Shown piece after piece: positions 19,637-29,672 of a stretch of DNA of 64,000 bases. Below the pieces are notes generated by a model, which saw nothing but the letters and a program-made list of their open reading frames with translations, did no database searches and was not told the origin of the DNA. The number at the start of each line of letters is the position of its first letter. Position 1 is the stretch's first letter. This stretch comes from Peltaster fructicola (taxonomy: Eukaryota; Ascomycota; Dothideomycetes), in contig CP051142.1 of assembly GCA_001592805.2 (NCBI GenBank), forward strand, positions 248,001 through 312,000, read 5' to 3'. The translations under genes and the position numbers were made by a program.

Positions 19637-22057
19637 GGGAGGCTTGATACCAACGATGATCACGATTGTATATACCGCGAACGTTCCTTGACACACACAC
19701 CGACTAGAAGGCGCACTTTGGCTGGTTCTTGAGCGACAGGCTCAGAGGACCTGGTTGGCAAACGCCTCTTTATCGCATTGCAAAGGCCATACTTGAGCAG
19801 GTCATGCTCATTCATTGATATCCTTACAGGCGCTTGCGGCGCAGATCATAGCAACTCTGTATTCATTTGAAAGTTAACTCTATCCTGCATCGCGAGTGCT
19901 GTGTCGTTGGTGTAGCCAAGGACTGGATCCTGATAGGGTCTAGCTTCAGCTAGCATTCACATCGTCTCATCTCATTGCTCGCCCGCTCGACATCTCCAAT
20001 AACTTCACCTCATGTGTCGAGGTCTCTACTCATCATACATTTCTGTACCGTACCGCGGCTGTCATCGCTGTGAGCTCTGGACATGGCAGCATGACTTGTC
20101 ATTGTGCGATAAGATCCCTGCACCTATCCTCTCCGCTGCGCCTTCACTCGAACCTGCAGCAGGATGCCATGCCGCACCTAGTATATCTGCAGCTCCTGTA
20201 ATCAGCTGAGTAGGCTACGTTGCTCAGGTCTACAGCCTCCGAACGATGTGTCGTAAGAGCATATCGGCACGCCACGGCGCGTTCAAAGAGCTTGGCAAGT
20301 TGGCAGCATACACAGGACATTGCAGCCTCATGGCTTGACAAGCCGTCAGCACAATACGCACGCAAGAGCTGGCAAGAGCACATCCAAAGCAGTGATGTGT
20401 AGTATGAGCACAGGCAATGACAGGCTCATGTGTACAGTCTTGGCGTAGGCTACACTTTCCTCTGGTATAAGAATTCAGAACACAGCTCCACTGTCACCGA
20501 AAGCGTTCCATGGTATAGTGGAAAGCGAGTAGGCCGAGAAAACGGTTGCCACTTCTATGCAATACAGTTTCACTTGGTTCGACGCCGCTAGAGGTAAAAG
20601 TGAATATGCTGCCTGTATGGCCAAAATGTGTTCTGACGAAACAAGTTTTTGTCGTTCAACCTCCCTTCACTCACAGCATACTATTCAGTTCCTCTTCTCA
20701 TTGCAGTGGTCGCATCACTGTATTACCCTTTTGTCCTTGACGAACGATATCGTGCAGTATGGGTCTGCGCAAGTAGTGGTAGTTCTTGCTTATGCTGCTA
20801 AGGACTGACGGAAGAGCACAACACGCGCCCGCGCAAGTGGTCTCTCACTCTGCGCCATGACGGGTAGCTCGGACATTACGAGCAGATCGATCATGCTCCG
20901 AAGCAGACACAGATGTACAGTAGAGGCTTGTGTCAGAGACCGTGCTCAATATTTCGAACTCATACTTGCTCGAGTACTGTACATCACTCAACTCTTTGAA
21001 ACCTCGACACCGCTCTGACGATAGCGAAAGCAGTGCGTCCAGACACATATCAACATACTCAAATCATCACTGCCGTAGCATAGCGACAGACAAACATGTG
21101 GTCCAGAGCTGCTCATTGCTGTCAGACGACAGCATTCTGTACAGGCACTGGACCAGCTACAGCACGACTCTGCTCAGACGTACGACGCCTTAGAAGAGCA
21201 TGTCTCAATGTCGTCAGCTCGTCAAAGATAGGGCGAGGGTCTTGGCACAACCGAGGGCAAGACACATGTCACCCAGAGGCGAGTTCGAACACGGAAGTAC
21301 ACAGCATCATCAGCATGCTAGGCGCTAGCGACTCTTGATGGTAAGGACCCTTGGTAGAGGGAGGTGAAGAAGCAGGCATACTGACTCTCGGCGCGGAAGA
21401 CCACATGGATGGAATACCAGCCTGATGACCTTTGCCAAACTCGAGTCCCTAGCAGGGTCCTCGCCGACGCAAAGGACGATGTAGCACAATCGAGAAGACG
21501 AGACACGACTGACAATTGCGTATCAGGAAGAGAGCCTTTCGAGGAGCACGAGAGCGTTCTCGAGCAGAGTAGAGTCTGTAGCCAGGACGAGCAAAGCAGA
21601 CTCATGTCTTAGCTACAGTGCCGAAGAGTCGTGGGCTTTGAGTACGAGGTGAGTTACGCATTGAATAGCGCCCCAAGTCCAGTGAACTCTCGTATCAAGT
21701 CATATCCTGATCATACCATTCCGCCTCTCGGTTGGATTTGTGGACAGCACGTAAGCATGATTTAACAGGAAGCAAGCTAGACTCAGCTACACTCTATGGG
21801 CCATCTCGACTGCCTTGAAGAGCATGTTAGCAGTAGTCATGCGATTGTAGCTGAATGAGTTCTTTTTGGTTGTTGGTGATCTCATCTCGTGAGGGAACTA
21901 CTCTATGTTCGTGTCATCGGCTGTCGGGCTAGGCTGGGTAAGGCAGCTCGGATCTGACGGCCACTCGCTCTCAAGGGCATTTCGCCAACATCATGGAAGC
22001 GCTCTATGTCAAGAAACGTCGACATAGTCGTTCTCGAGCTGTGCAATTGAGGTCAAC
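19637..22057. other. Longest gene-free stretch in the window (2.4 kb)
   Basis: Lies between the flippase 3' end and the ankyrin-like gene. Short frames exist on both strands but none resembles a known protein, has plausible splice partners, or shows codon use like its neighbours. I checked a GGTTCGAC motif near 20577 as a possible tRNA B box and rejected it. Nothing else was recognised; an unannotated noncoding RNA cannot be excluded. Confidence 0.45.
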
Positions 22058-22154
22058 ATGTCTGAAGAAACCGCACACCCGAGCGACATCAATGTGGTTG
22101 ACGCCTCGACAAGACAGGCTTGGCTATCGAAGCTTGAGATCAATGGCAAGGTGA
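21993..22154 (+). other. Overlapping upstream open reading frame of the ankyrin-like gene
   Basis: An ATG at 21993 opens a 53-codon, strongly basic frame that runs past the main start at 22058 in a different phase and stops at 22152-22154. If transcription starts upstream of it, it would reduce translation of the main frame. The transcript start is unknown, so function is only possible. Confidence 0.3.
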
Positions 22155-23080
22155 AGGACGGTATACTCTCATCACTCGCACAAGGGGACATATCGACGGC
22201 CTTACAACTGCTGGAGTCTGGACAAGCAGCTAAAAGAGACATTCGCACCAAGGACAACAAGTCTCCAACAGGTCTAACAGCACTACACCTAGCATCACTC
22301 TTTGGTGATGACGTTGTCTTCCAGAAGCTGCTTGAGCTCAATGTAGATACCAATGTCACTTGCTACTGCCAAATCACATCATACTCGGTCGCCACGAAGT
22401 TCTGGATGGACGCTCGACCTCTACTGTTCGCTATTGGCAGCAAGAACCAGCACATCGTAAACAAGCTGCTAGCACAGAGCTCATCAGTCACCATGAACGA
22501 CGCTTGGCCGTTGTTCTCGACCGAGTGGTGGCGACTGACTGGTCGCTTCGAATGGGACGCAAGTCGGGCAATCCTGCGCAATCTTGTACAGCACAATCTC
22601 GATCTCAACCAGCGAGTCGCCATCCTGCGATGGTCAATGCTCCACTACTGCGTCAACATGGAGCCTCGAACATGGGACGGTATCGAAGAGTTCCTGCAAG
22701 GTAGATATGAGACCATCGAGTATCTCATCGAGAACGGCTCAGAACCACTGCTCAAGGACACCTTTGGAAGGACTGCACTAGCACTTCTTCAGGAGCGAAC
22801 AAACAGCCTTCCCAGCACAGGCATTGCTGATGCGGACCTGGCAATATTGGAACGAGTGAGAGATGCGGCAGATGAGCGTTTGAAAGAGCTTCTTCAGAAG
22901 GCTATGGTAGCACAAGTCGACAAAATCCAAGCGAAAACTGGCTTTCGAGGCTCTCTGCATAAGCTTGCAATCCGCGGACAGGCGTTGGACCGCATACCGC
23001 TTCTGCTGAGAAGTGGTGCATCGTCCTTCCGTAGGTCGTCCGTGTCGAGTGCCGGCATGCGGTCGCAGTTGAGCAACTAG
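22058..23080 (+). CDS. Ankyrin-repeat-like protein of unknown function
   Basis: Single exon, 340 residues. One well-formed ankyrin unit is visible (TGLTALHLASLFGDDVVFQKLLELNVDTN), with weaker units around DARPLLFAIGSKNQHIVNKLLAQ, MLHYCVNMEPRTWDGIEEFLQ and ETIEYLIENGSEPLLKDTFGRTALALLQE. The C-terminus is helical then Ser/Arg-rich (SSFRRSSVSSAGMRSQLSN). There is no catalytic domain, signal peptide or membrane segment. The role is unknown; such proteins are usually binding scaffolds. It converges with ARP4, with 225 bp between the stops. Confidence 0.7.
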   Translation: MSEETAHPSDINVVDASTRQAWLSKLEINGKVKDGILSSLAQGDISTALQLLESGQAAKRDIRTKDNKSPTGLTALHLASLFGDDVVFQKLLELNVDTNVTCYCQITSYSVATKFWMDARPLLFAIGSKNQHIVNKLLAQSSSVTMNDAWPLFSTEWWRLTGRFEWDASRAILRNLVQHNLDLNQRVAILRWSMLHYCVNMEPRTWDGIEEFLQGRYETIEYLIENGSEPLLKDTFGRTALALLQERTNSLPSTGIADADLAILERVRDAADERLKELLQKAMVAQVDKIQAKTGFRGSLHKLAIRGQALDRIPLLLRSGASSFRRSSVSSAGMRSQLSN

Positions 23081-23305
23081 CATTCCTGTATTGACTTCGT
23101 CATGGCCTATGCCTTACCATTTGGGTCTCGCTGATGATGTGTTGTAAAGAGCGCAGCCAGTCGCTGACTGTCAAGGAGAACAAGCTACTCTCACCACACA
23201 GCCATATGCCATCCCATGGCAGTTGTGGAAAGGACACAACAGCCCTTAATCGTACATTGTCATACAGTATCGTTAGGCCTTGCGGTCGACTGAGACCAGC
23301 TGCTA

Positions 23306-24861
23306 TCACTTGCACCGTTTTTCGACGATCTGGGCGCCATGCTCCTTATACTCTTCCTTCGAGATCCACATCTGGTGAAATGTGCCTAAGCTACCAAGCA
23401 CACTGCCGCCGATCCAGGCAGCGTACTTCCTCTCGACGCTATTGCTGTTGGCCAGCACTCGCACCTTTGGATTTGGGTACATTGCTTGGATGTCCGCCAT
23501 GAGACGTTCGGGCAGCTTCTCAATGAGAGACCCGGCACCAGTGAGGACAATGTTACTGAGCAGTGTTGGTCTTGTGTCGACGTCTACGTTTGTGAGAGCC
23601 TTGTTGATAAGGCTTGGGATGCTGGATTCGCCTTCGAGCAAGGGATTCGATGCATCGGAAAAGGCTGCCTTGGGAGCAAAGAGCCCTTCCACAACCTTGT
23701 ATCGTTCCAAACCGAAGACCTGGTTCCAGCCATCGGGCATCTCGAACGGTCGTGGTGGTTGGCTCTTGACATGATCCGCGTTCGTGAAGGTTGGTCCTGC
23801 TTGCGAGTCTAGTCGTCCTGGTCCAGGCCATGCTTGTACGACGCTCTCCTTGAAAGCTGTGAGCACTCGGTCTTCTTCCAGCAATCTGAACGAGTCTGAG
23901 GGTGGCTTTGAAAACTGCATGTAGGTCGCGGCACTTGGAACACCAGCGTCGACAGCTGTCTTGCTCTTGACCATATAATGAGGGATCAGCGGTACTTGTG
24001 GCTGCTGGGCTGCGAACATGAGTCGTATCTGATTGTTGATCCAGTCACCAGCCAGAGGCGTTCGTTGTATCGCTATAGCCTAGTCAGTACAAGTTGTGTG
24101 TGGCAGTCAGTCATGACTTACTCTTTTTTAGCACCATGCCATCACATATGGCTGTGATACCCGTGTTTCTCGCACCAATGTCCACCACTAATGCTGTAGG
24201 TCTGCTTTGTGAATATCTACAGACAGTCAGCACATACCTCGGTGTGATGATGCTGGACCTACGCTGCCAACTGTCCAGTCTTAGCTAAGAAGAATGCAGG
24301 GGTTCCCCATTGCTCCATTGCGATCTCAATCGTCTTCGCTCGCTCTTTCGTCGGGTTCCAGCCAGGCTCGGTCATCATGAGAGGGTACTCAGACAATGGG
24401 CTTTCCTGCTCTTCCACCTGCTCAACAGCCTCCATGTTCACATCACCTTGCTCATCTTTCACATCGTTCAAGCCGTTCTTCAGTGGTGAAACTTGCCGTG
24501 TGCCAGTCAATCGTGATGTGATAGAGTACTCCCATAGCTTCGCTGCAGTATCCCAGTCTTCGACGACGCCTTCCTCATTGAATGGGTTCCTGATCTCGAG
24601 GTCTGCTTGTGGTTGGTGTATCGCGTTCTCGCCAAAGATCAGCTTGTTGGTTGCTGTTGAGCCGTAGTATGTGGGAACAACTGATTTGGGCACGTCCTCG
24701 CCGGCGAAACCTGCTCTAGTTGAAGAACTGCCTGGGTCAAGCACAAGAGCATTGATCTCGTCTGCGGCGCATTAGTGGTGAGCCTTGTAGTTGAGTTGTC
24801 GCAACACACCTCCAGCATATTCTTGCGCTGCAGGAGCTTGATTTGGGTTCAGCGTAGCCAT
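23306..24861 (-). CDS. ARP4: Actin-related protein 4 (NuA4/SWR1/INO80 subunit)
   Basis: A nuclear actin-related protein found in histone acetyltransferase and chromatin-remodelling complexes. Exons in transcript order are 24861-24810, 24761-24263, 24216-24122 and 24072-23306 (470 residues), all in frame. The start [44 protein letters not shown] matches the Arp4 form of the actin phosphate-1 loop. The phosphate-2 region is [19 protein letters not shown]. The adenosine region is [18 protein letters not shown], and the C-terminus [25 protein letters not shown] is the Arp4 pattern. An acidic, Gln/Glu-rich insert ([15 protein letters not shown]) interrupts subdomain 2. It is divergent from GUP1 with 222 bp between starts, a likely bidirectional promoter. 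Confidence 0.92.
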
Positions 24862-25083
24862 GTTGTCTTGATGCTTTTCCCGTCAGGCTTCAGACGACTG
24901 CCGAGCTCCTTTGCAGCTGTTGGGAAGATCGTATCGCGCGACAATGATCAGGTGGATTTCTCAAGAGTGGCTTTCTAAACGCGTCTACTGCTGAAGGCGC
25001 GCAAAAGCTGGAGCGCGCACAGACCAGATGTCTGTCAAAGACCGACCATCAGGGACAACGTGAGATGTGTCAATGTCTCGAAG

Positions 25084-26955
25084 ATGGAGGCATTCAAGCG
25101 TCTGTACGCTGTCGAGACTCTCGACACGAGGTTCGGGCCTCGATCTGGTCAAGAAGCGAACAAGACTCAGCCGCCAAAATGGAGGTCAAAGGAGTTCCTG
25201 ATCTACTACCTCGCCTTTCTCACCATTCCTCCGTTGATGTTCAAGGCAGTATATGATGTCTCAGGTCCTTGGCATCCAGCCTATTCGACATATGAATCAC
25301 TACTTGAGCCAGGTTGGATCTTTGGCCGTAAGGTCGACAACTCTGATGCACAATACCGGTCGTTTCGAGACAATATACCTTATATGGTATTGCTGTTAGT
25401 ACTGCATCCACTGGCACGCAAGGCGTATGATGCTGTCTCGGTGAGTCGAGCTCGTATATACAGGTCTGGCGAGAGACTGATCGGTGCAGTCTTCACAAAC
25501 TTCCGAGGACACGAATCCTTCAGTACAAGCAGACGACAGGCTGGAAAGACGTGTCCAGTTCGATGTGGTCTTCTCGGCGATCTTCATCACAGCGTTGCAT
25601 GGCATTTCTGCGTTGAAGATACTCGCAATCCTCTACGTCAACTACAAGATCGCCACTGCTTTGCCGCAGCGGTATGTGCCAGTCTGCACGTGGGTGTTCA
25701 ACATTGCCCTGCTCTTTGCAAACGAGTTATGTCGAGGCTACCCATTGGCAAACGCTGCAGCACTACTCCTGCCAGCAGCCACGACCCAGACGGGTGCTTC
25801 GGCTCCGGACAATTGGGGCACTTGGCTCGACAGCTATGGTGGTCTCATACCGAGATGGGAGGTCCTCTTTAACATTACAGTACTACGTCTGATCAGCTTC
25901 AACCTGGACTACTATTGGAGCCTTGACCGTAGAGCTGGAAGCCCAATTGAGGTACAATACCCGTCTACTCTTGCTGCTGCATTACTGATACACGTCAGAA
26001 GAAGAATCTTGATCCTGCGAACCTCTCTGAGCGAGATCGTGTGAGCATCCCAGCAAAGGTCAGCGACTACAGCTTCCGAAATTACTTTGCTTTCATCCTG
26101 TATGCGCCGCTTTACATCGCTGGACCCATCTTCAACTTCAACGACTACATCTCGCAAGGAAGGTATCCCCTGCCTTCCATCAATGGCGAGCGGATCACTC
26201 TCTATGCCGTAAGGTTTGTCATCTGCCTGCTCACCATGGAGTTCTGCTTGCACTACCTCTACGCTGTAGCTATCTGCAAAGCCAGCCCTGACTGGAACCA
26301 ATACACGCCATTCCAACTGAGCATGCTCGGCTATTTCAACCTGCATATCATCTGGCTCAAACTACTGATACCCTGGCGACTTTTTAGGCTATGGGCTCTA
26401 CTAGACGGCATCGATGCCCCTGAAAACATGGTCAGATGCATGAGTGATAACTTCAGCGTCTTAGCCTTCTGGCGAGGATGGCATCGCAGCTATAACAGGT
26501 GGATCGTACGATATATCTACGCACCACTCGGCGGCTCTAGAGACAACAAGGTTCGATCTGCCATGAATTACTTGGCTGTCTTCACCTTTGTTGCACTTTG
26601 GCACGACATCAACCTACGACTCCTGGCATGGGGCTGGCTGATCTCTATCTTTGTCATTCCGGAGGTGGTAGCGAACTTGCTATTCCCTGCCAAGAAGTGG
26701 AAGAACAGCCCTGATGCGTATCGATGGATCCAGGGTGCGATAGCTGTCGTCAACATACTAATGTTGATGGTAGCTAACCTGGTTGGCTTTGCGATTGGAC
26801 TGGACGGTCTCCAAGGTCTAGTCGAGGGCATTCTGAACTCCTTCGGTGGGAGAGTGTTCTTCCTTGGTGCTTGTGCTACATTATTCATTGGCGCACAGAT
26901 GATGTTCGAGATACGCGAGGCGGAGAAGAGGCGTGGCATTGACATGAAGTGTTGA
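25084..26955 (+). CDS. GUP1: MBOAT O-acyltransferase Gup1
   Basis: An ER multi-pass membrane-bound O-acyltransferase that in yeast remodels GPI-anchor lipids by adding a long fatty acid to lyso-PI anchors. Exons are 25084-25440, 25490-25951 and 25999-26955 (591 residues). The N-terminus MEAFKRLYAVETLDTRFG precedes TM1 (FLIYYLAFLTIPPLMF) and the family hallmark GWIFGRKVDNSDAQYRSFRDN. The MBOAT core includes IWLKLLIPWRLFRLWALLDGIDAPENM, FWRGWHRSYNRWIVRYIYAPLGGSR and the catalytic-His region FVALWHDINLRLLAWGW. The C-terminus MFEIREAEKRRGIDMKC matches yeast Gup1. I use the ATG at 25084 because the upstream frame opens only with GTG. Confidence 0.93.
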
Positions 26956-27388
26956 TAACTTGCTGTATAGCTCTTCGTCTGTATAACAATTTCGACAGCA
27001 AGTCGGCATCGGAATCTGTTGTAGTCATGTTGTGACAGGCTCCACCTGTCTGGTCGATGAGAAAGCTTCGCATGACCATGGTGTTTCGATAACCGATGAT
27101 GTCTTGCTCGGAAGATGGCAATTTGGCAGTGTAGTGTCATAGCCGATTGAGCAGTGTGCACTTTTCAGTGAGCCGGGTCTGTGGTTAACCCTGTATTATC
27201 GCCTTTCATGCTACTCCGATCGGTACCTGACCACCTGGGGTACACTGCATGGTCTTGATTCTCGTCTTGCAGCATTGAGGGCTGCGAAAGTGGCGGCAAG
27301 TGCCCATGGCTTGCGCGGTTGGCCACGACATCGTGGAGACAAGCAGTCTCAGCATTGAGCCATGCTGTTTCAGACCACAACAGCAACC
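26956..27388. other. Convergent intergenic region between GUP1 and CWC15
   Basis: 433 bp holding the two 3' UTRs. No further gene or structured RNA recognised. Confidence 0.5.
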
Positions 27389-28144
27389 TCATCGCACGTA
27401 CTTGTCCATGAACTTTCGATGAAAGTCACTCCGAAGCAGATCATTGACGAATTTCTTATCCTTGCCTCTCTCTTCTGTGCCTCTTGCCTGATTCTTGAAC
27501 ACAACATCATCATCCCATCGTCGTTTGATCCCGTAATCTTGCTGCGAATTGAGTAAGGGATTGCCCAGCGCGATATCCTTCTCACGCTGTTCCTCTTCCT
27601 TCTTGGCCTTCTCTGCGGCTTCTTTCGCCGCAGCCTCAGCACGCTCTGCCTTGATCTTTGCAAGCTCGCGCATCAGCTCTGCTTGTTCGTCTTCCTCCTC
27701 GTCCTCGTCGGAGTCCTCTTCGGACGAGGAGGATTCTGAATCAGCATCAATGTCTTTAGTGGCTTCCAGTACACGCTGTTTCTTCGCCTCGTAGTCCTCA
27801 TCACCTCTATCTTGTCCATCGGCGTCATCTCCCGGACCGTCCACGAGTTTGCGCTTGCCGGAAGCTGCAGATTCGGCTGCCTCTATCGCAAGTGGCTGGG
27901 CGTCGGTGACATGGTCGTCTTCTTCTGTATATGTCCTGCCCTCTTTTTCTGCGATGTGCTTCCTCTCCTTCCGCAAGAGCTCTGCTCGTAGGTCGCGCCG
28001 ACCCTGCTCGGTAGGTGTACCTTGTGTCGCCTGTCGATACTTCAGCGTCTTGTACGCTGGTTGAAGACGCTGATGGTAGGCTTCGCCTCTCTGTGCATCC
28101 TTACCGCGCGCTGGGTCGAAGGTAGGGCGATGAGCTGTGGTCAT
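27389..28144 (-). CDS. CWC15: Pre-mRNA splicing factor Cwc15
   Basis: A small component of the Prp19-associated (NTC) spliceosome complex. Single exon, 251 residues. The N-terminus MTTAHRPTFDPARGKDAQRG...YHQRLQPAYKTLKYRQ and the C-terminus KRRWDDDVVFKNQARGTEE, then KKFVNDLLRSDFHRKFMDKYVR, are the two conserved ends of the family. Between them lie an acidic run (SESSSSEEDSDEDEEEDEQ) and a long charged helix (ELAKIKAERAEAAAKEAAEKAKKEEEQ), both usual for Cwc15. It is divergent from RRP45 with 180 bp between starts. Confidence 0.95.
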   Translation of the reverse strand: MTTAHRPTFDPARGKDAQRGEAYHQRLQPAYKTLKYRQATQGTPTEQGRRDLRAELLRKERKHIAEKEGRTYTEEDDHVTDAQPLAIEAAESAASGKRKLVDGPGDDADGQDRGDEDYEAKKQRVLEATKDIDADSESSSSEEDSDEDEEEDEQAELMRELAKIKAERAEAAAKEAAEKAKKEEEQREKDIALGNPLLNSQQDYGIKRRWDDDVVFKNQARGTEERGKDKKFVNDLLRSDFHRKFMDKYVR

Positions 28145-28324
28145 CTTGATGACTGTCCCCTGGTGTATGCAGTGTGTGGAAGAGTAGTCGGCGCGTGAGG
28201 TTGATCACCAAGATTGATGTCATTCCAGTTCGGGTAAAATTTCCAGGATGATCATTTCCAGACACCCAGTTAATGTCTGCTGCACACACAACTCAGCAAT
28301 GCTCAGCCTGTACAATCAATAACG

Positions 28325-29264
28325 ATGCCACGAGAAGCGGAGCCTAGCAACAATGCTAAGGCATTCGTGTTACAAGCTCTGCACGAAAACTTGAGGGTTG
28401 ATGGCAGAGCACTGGATGCATTCCGCTCGATTGACCTCGCCTTTGGAGAAGACTATGGTCTCGCAACCGTACGCCTAGGCAAGACGAGCGTGGTGGCCAA
28501 GATCAGTGCAGAGGTCGTCAAACCACTGCAGGACCGCAAGTTCGATGGCATCTTCACAATCTCGACAGAGCTCAGTCCACTAGCTAGTCCAGCGTTCGAG
28601 GTTGGCAGGTATGGTTAGCTCAATAGAATCCATTGCTCAACTAATGTTTGTCAGACAGGACCAGACGGAGATCTTGCTATCTCGACTCCTCGAGAAGACG
28701 ATCCGCCGCTCGGGCGCCCTCGATACAGAGTCCTTATGCATAGTAGCAGGACAGAAGTGCTTTCACATTCGTGCCGACATACATGTCACCAATCATGATG
28801 GCAATCTAGCCGATGCATGTTGCATAGCTCTTATTGCAGCGCTGCTGAACTTTCGTCGTCCTGACTTTGAGGTAGCAGGCGAAGATGTCACAATCTTTAG
28901 TGCTGACGAGCGAGATGGTGTCAAGCTCAGCATGCAGCATCAACCATTCTGCATCACTTTCAGCCACTACGAGAAGGGACAGATCACTTTGCTGGATGCC
29001 ACACTACTTGAAGAACAGTGCAGAGAGGGAGAAGTGTTCGTCAGCATGAACCGCTTCGGTGAGGTGTGCCAGATCGCCAAGCATGGAGGTCCTCCCATAG
29101 ATGGCTTAAGCGCCCTCAACTACATCTCCATGGCGCTGGAGAAGGCAAAAGCGTTCGACAGTCTGGTCCGGAAAGCACTGGATCGGGACGAGAAGAGGAG
29201 AGATCGTGGCGGTCGCATGGCAGAGCTGAGTGCCGAGAATGATCGTCAAGCTGCAGTGGTTTAA
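28325..29264 (+). CDS. RRP45: Exosome core subunit Rrp45 (RNase PH-like)
   Basis: A structural subunit of the nine-protein RNA exosome ring, acting in 3'-5' RNA processing and decay in nucleus and cytoplasm. Exons are 28325-28608 and 28655-29264 (297 residues). The RNase PH fold is shown by FVLQALHENLRVDGRALDAFRSIDLAFG, ATVRLGKTSVVAKISAEVVKP, LLSRLLEKTIRRSGALDTESLCI and DGNLADACCIALIAALLNFRRPDF. The last part GEVCQIAKHGGPPIDGLSALNYISMALEKAKAF is the C-terminal RNase PH domain 2. The phosphorolytic residues of bacterial RNase PH are not kept, as in other eukaryotic ring subunits. Confidence 0.92.
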
Positions 29265-29672
29265 CAAGCACAAGCAGATGGTCATGTAAGTATAGCAGTA
29301 CAGGCATGAGTGAAAGCAGCACCAGCTGTGACAGCATGTACTTGCGCACATGTTTTCGAAAGTCCTTTGATAAATGACAGGGACGTAAAGTGATGTTCGA
29401 TGCAGCTCTTCATGCTTAAACAGGATCCCGACCAGGAAATAGCCAGACAACGACGGTGAAAGCTATAATCTCACCGACACCACATCAGAGTCACATGATA
29501 ACTGATTCCATGTTCTCAGTCGTGGACAACAAAAGGCTTATACACGGATCATCGAACCTCCCACGAACGTCTACCTCACAACCAACTTTGATTGTCTTGG
29601 CGTTCGATTGTTTGCAGTAACAACAACAACAACAACAACAACAACAATCCCAAAGCACTACAAGAACATCAA
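29265..29672. other. Intergenic region and 5' leader of the Myb-like protein gene
   Basis: 408 bp between the RRP45 stop and the next start. It ends with a (CAA)9 run that lies in the likely 5' leader. No other structure recognised. Confidence 0.5.
29621..29647 (+). repeat. (CAA)9 microsatellite in a 5' leader
   Basis: Nine perfect CAA units ending 25 bp before the ATG at 29673. The frame is open through the repeat (it would read poly-Asn), but no ATG precedes it in that frame, so I treat it as untranslated leader. CAA repeats are unstructured and common in efficiently translated leaders. Confidence 0.85.

Noticed and set aside
20512-20600. Possible tRNA (GGTATAGTGG and GGTTCGAC motifs)
   Set aside because: No 5-bp T stem and no anticodon or acceptor stem can be formed around the motifs.
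29592-29672. Translated poly-Asn N-terminus from the CAA repeat
   Set aside because: The frame through the repeat has no ATG upstream (only TTG), so the repeat is most likely leader.
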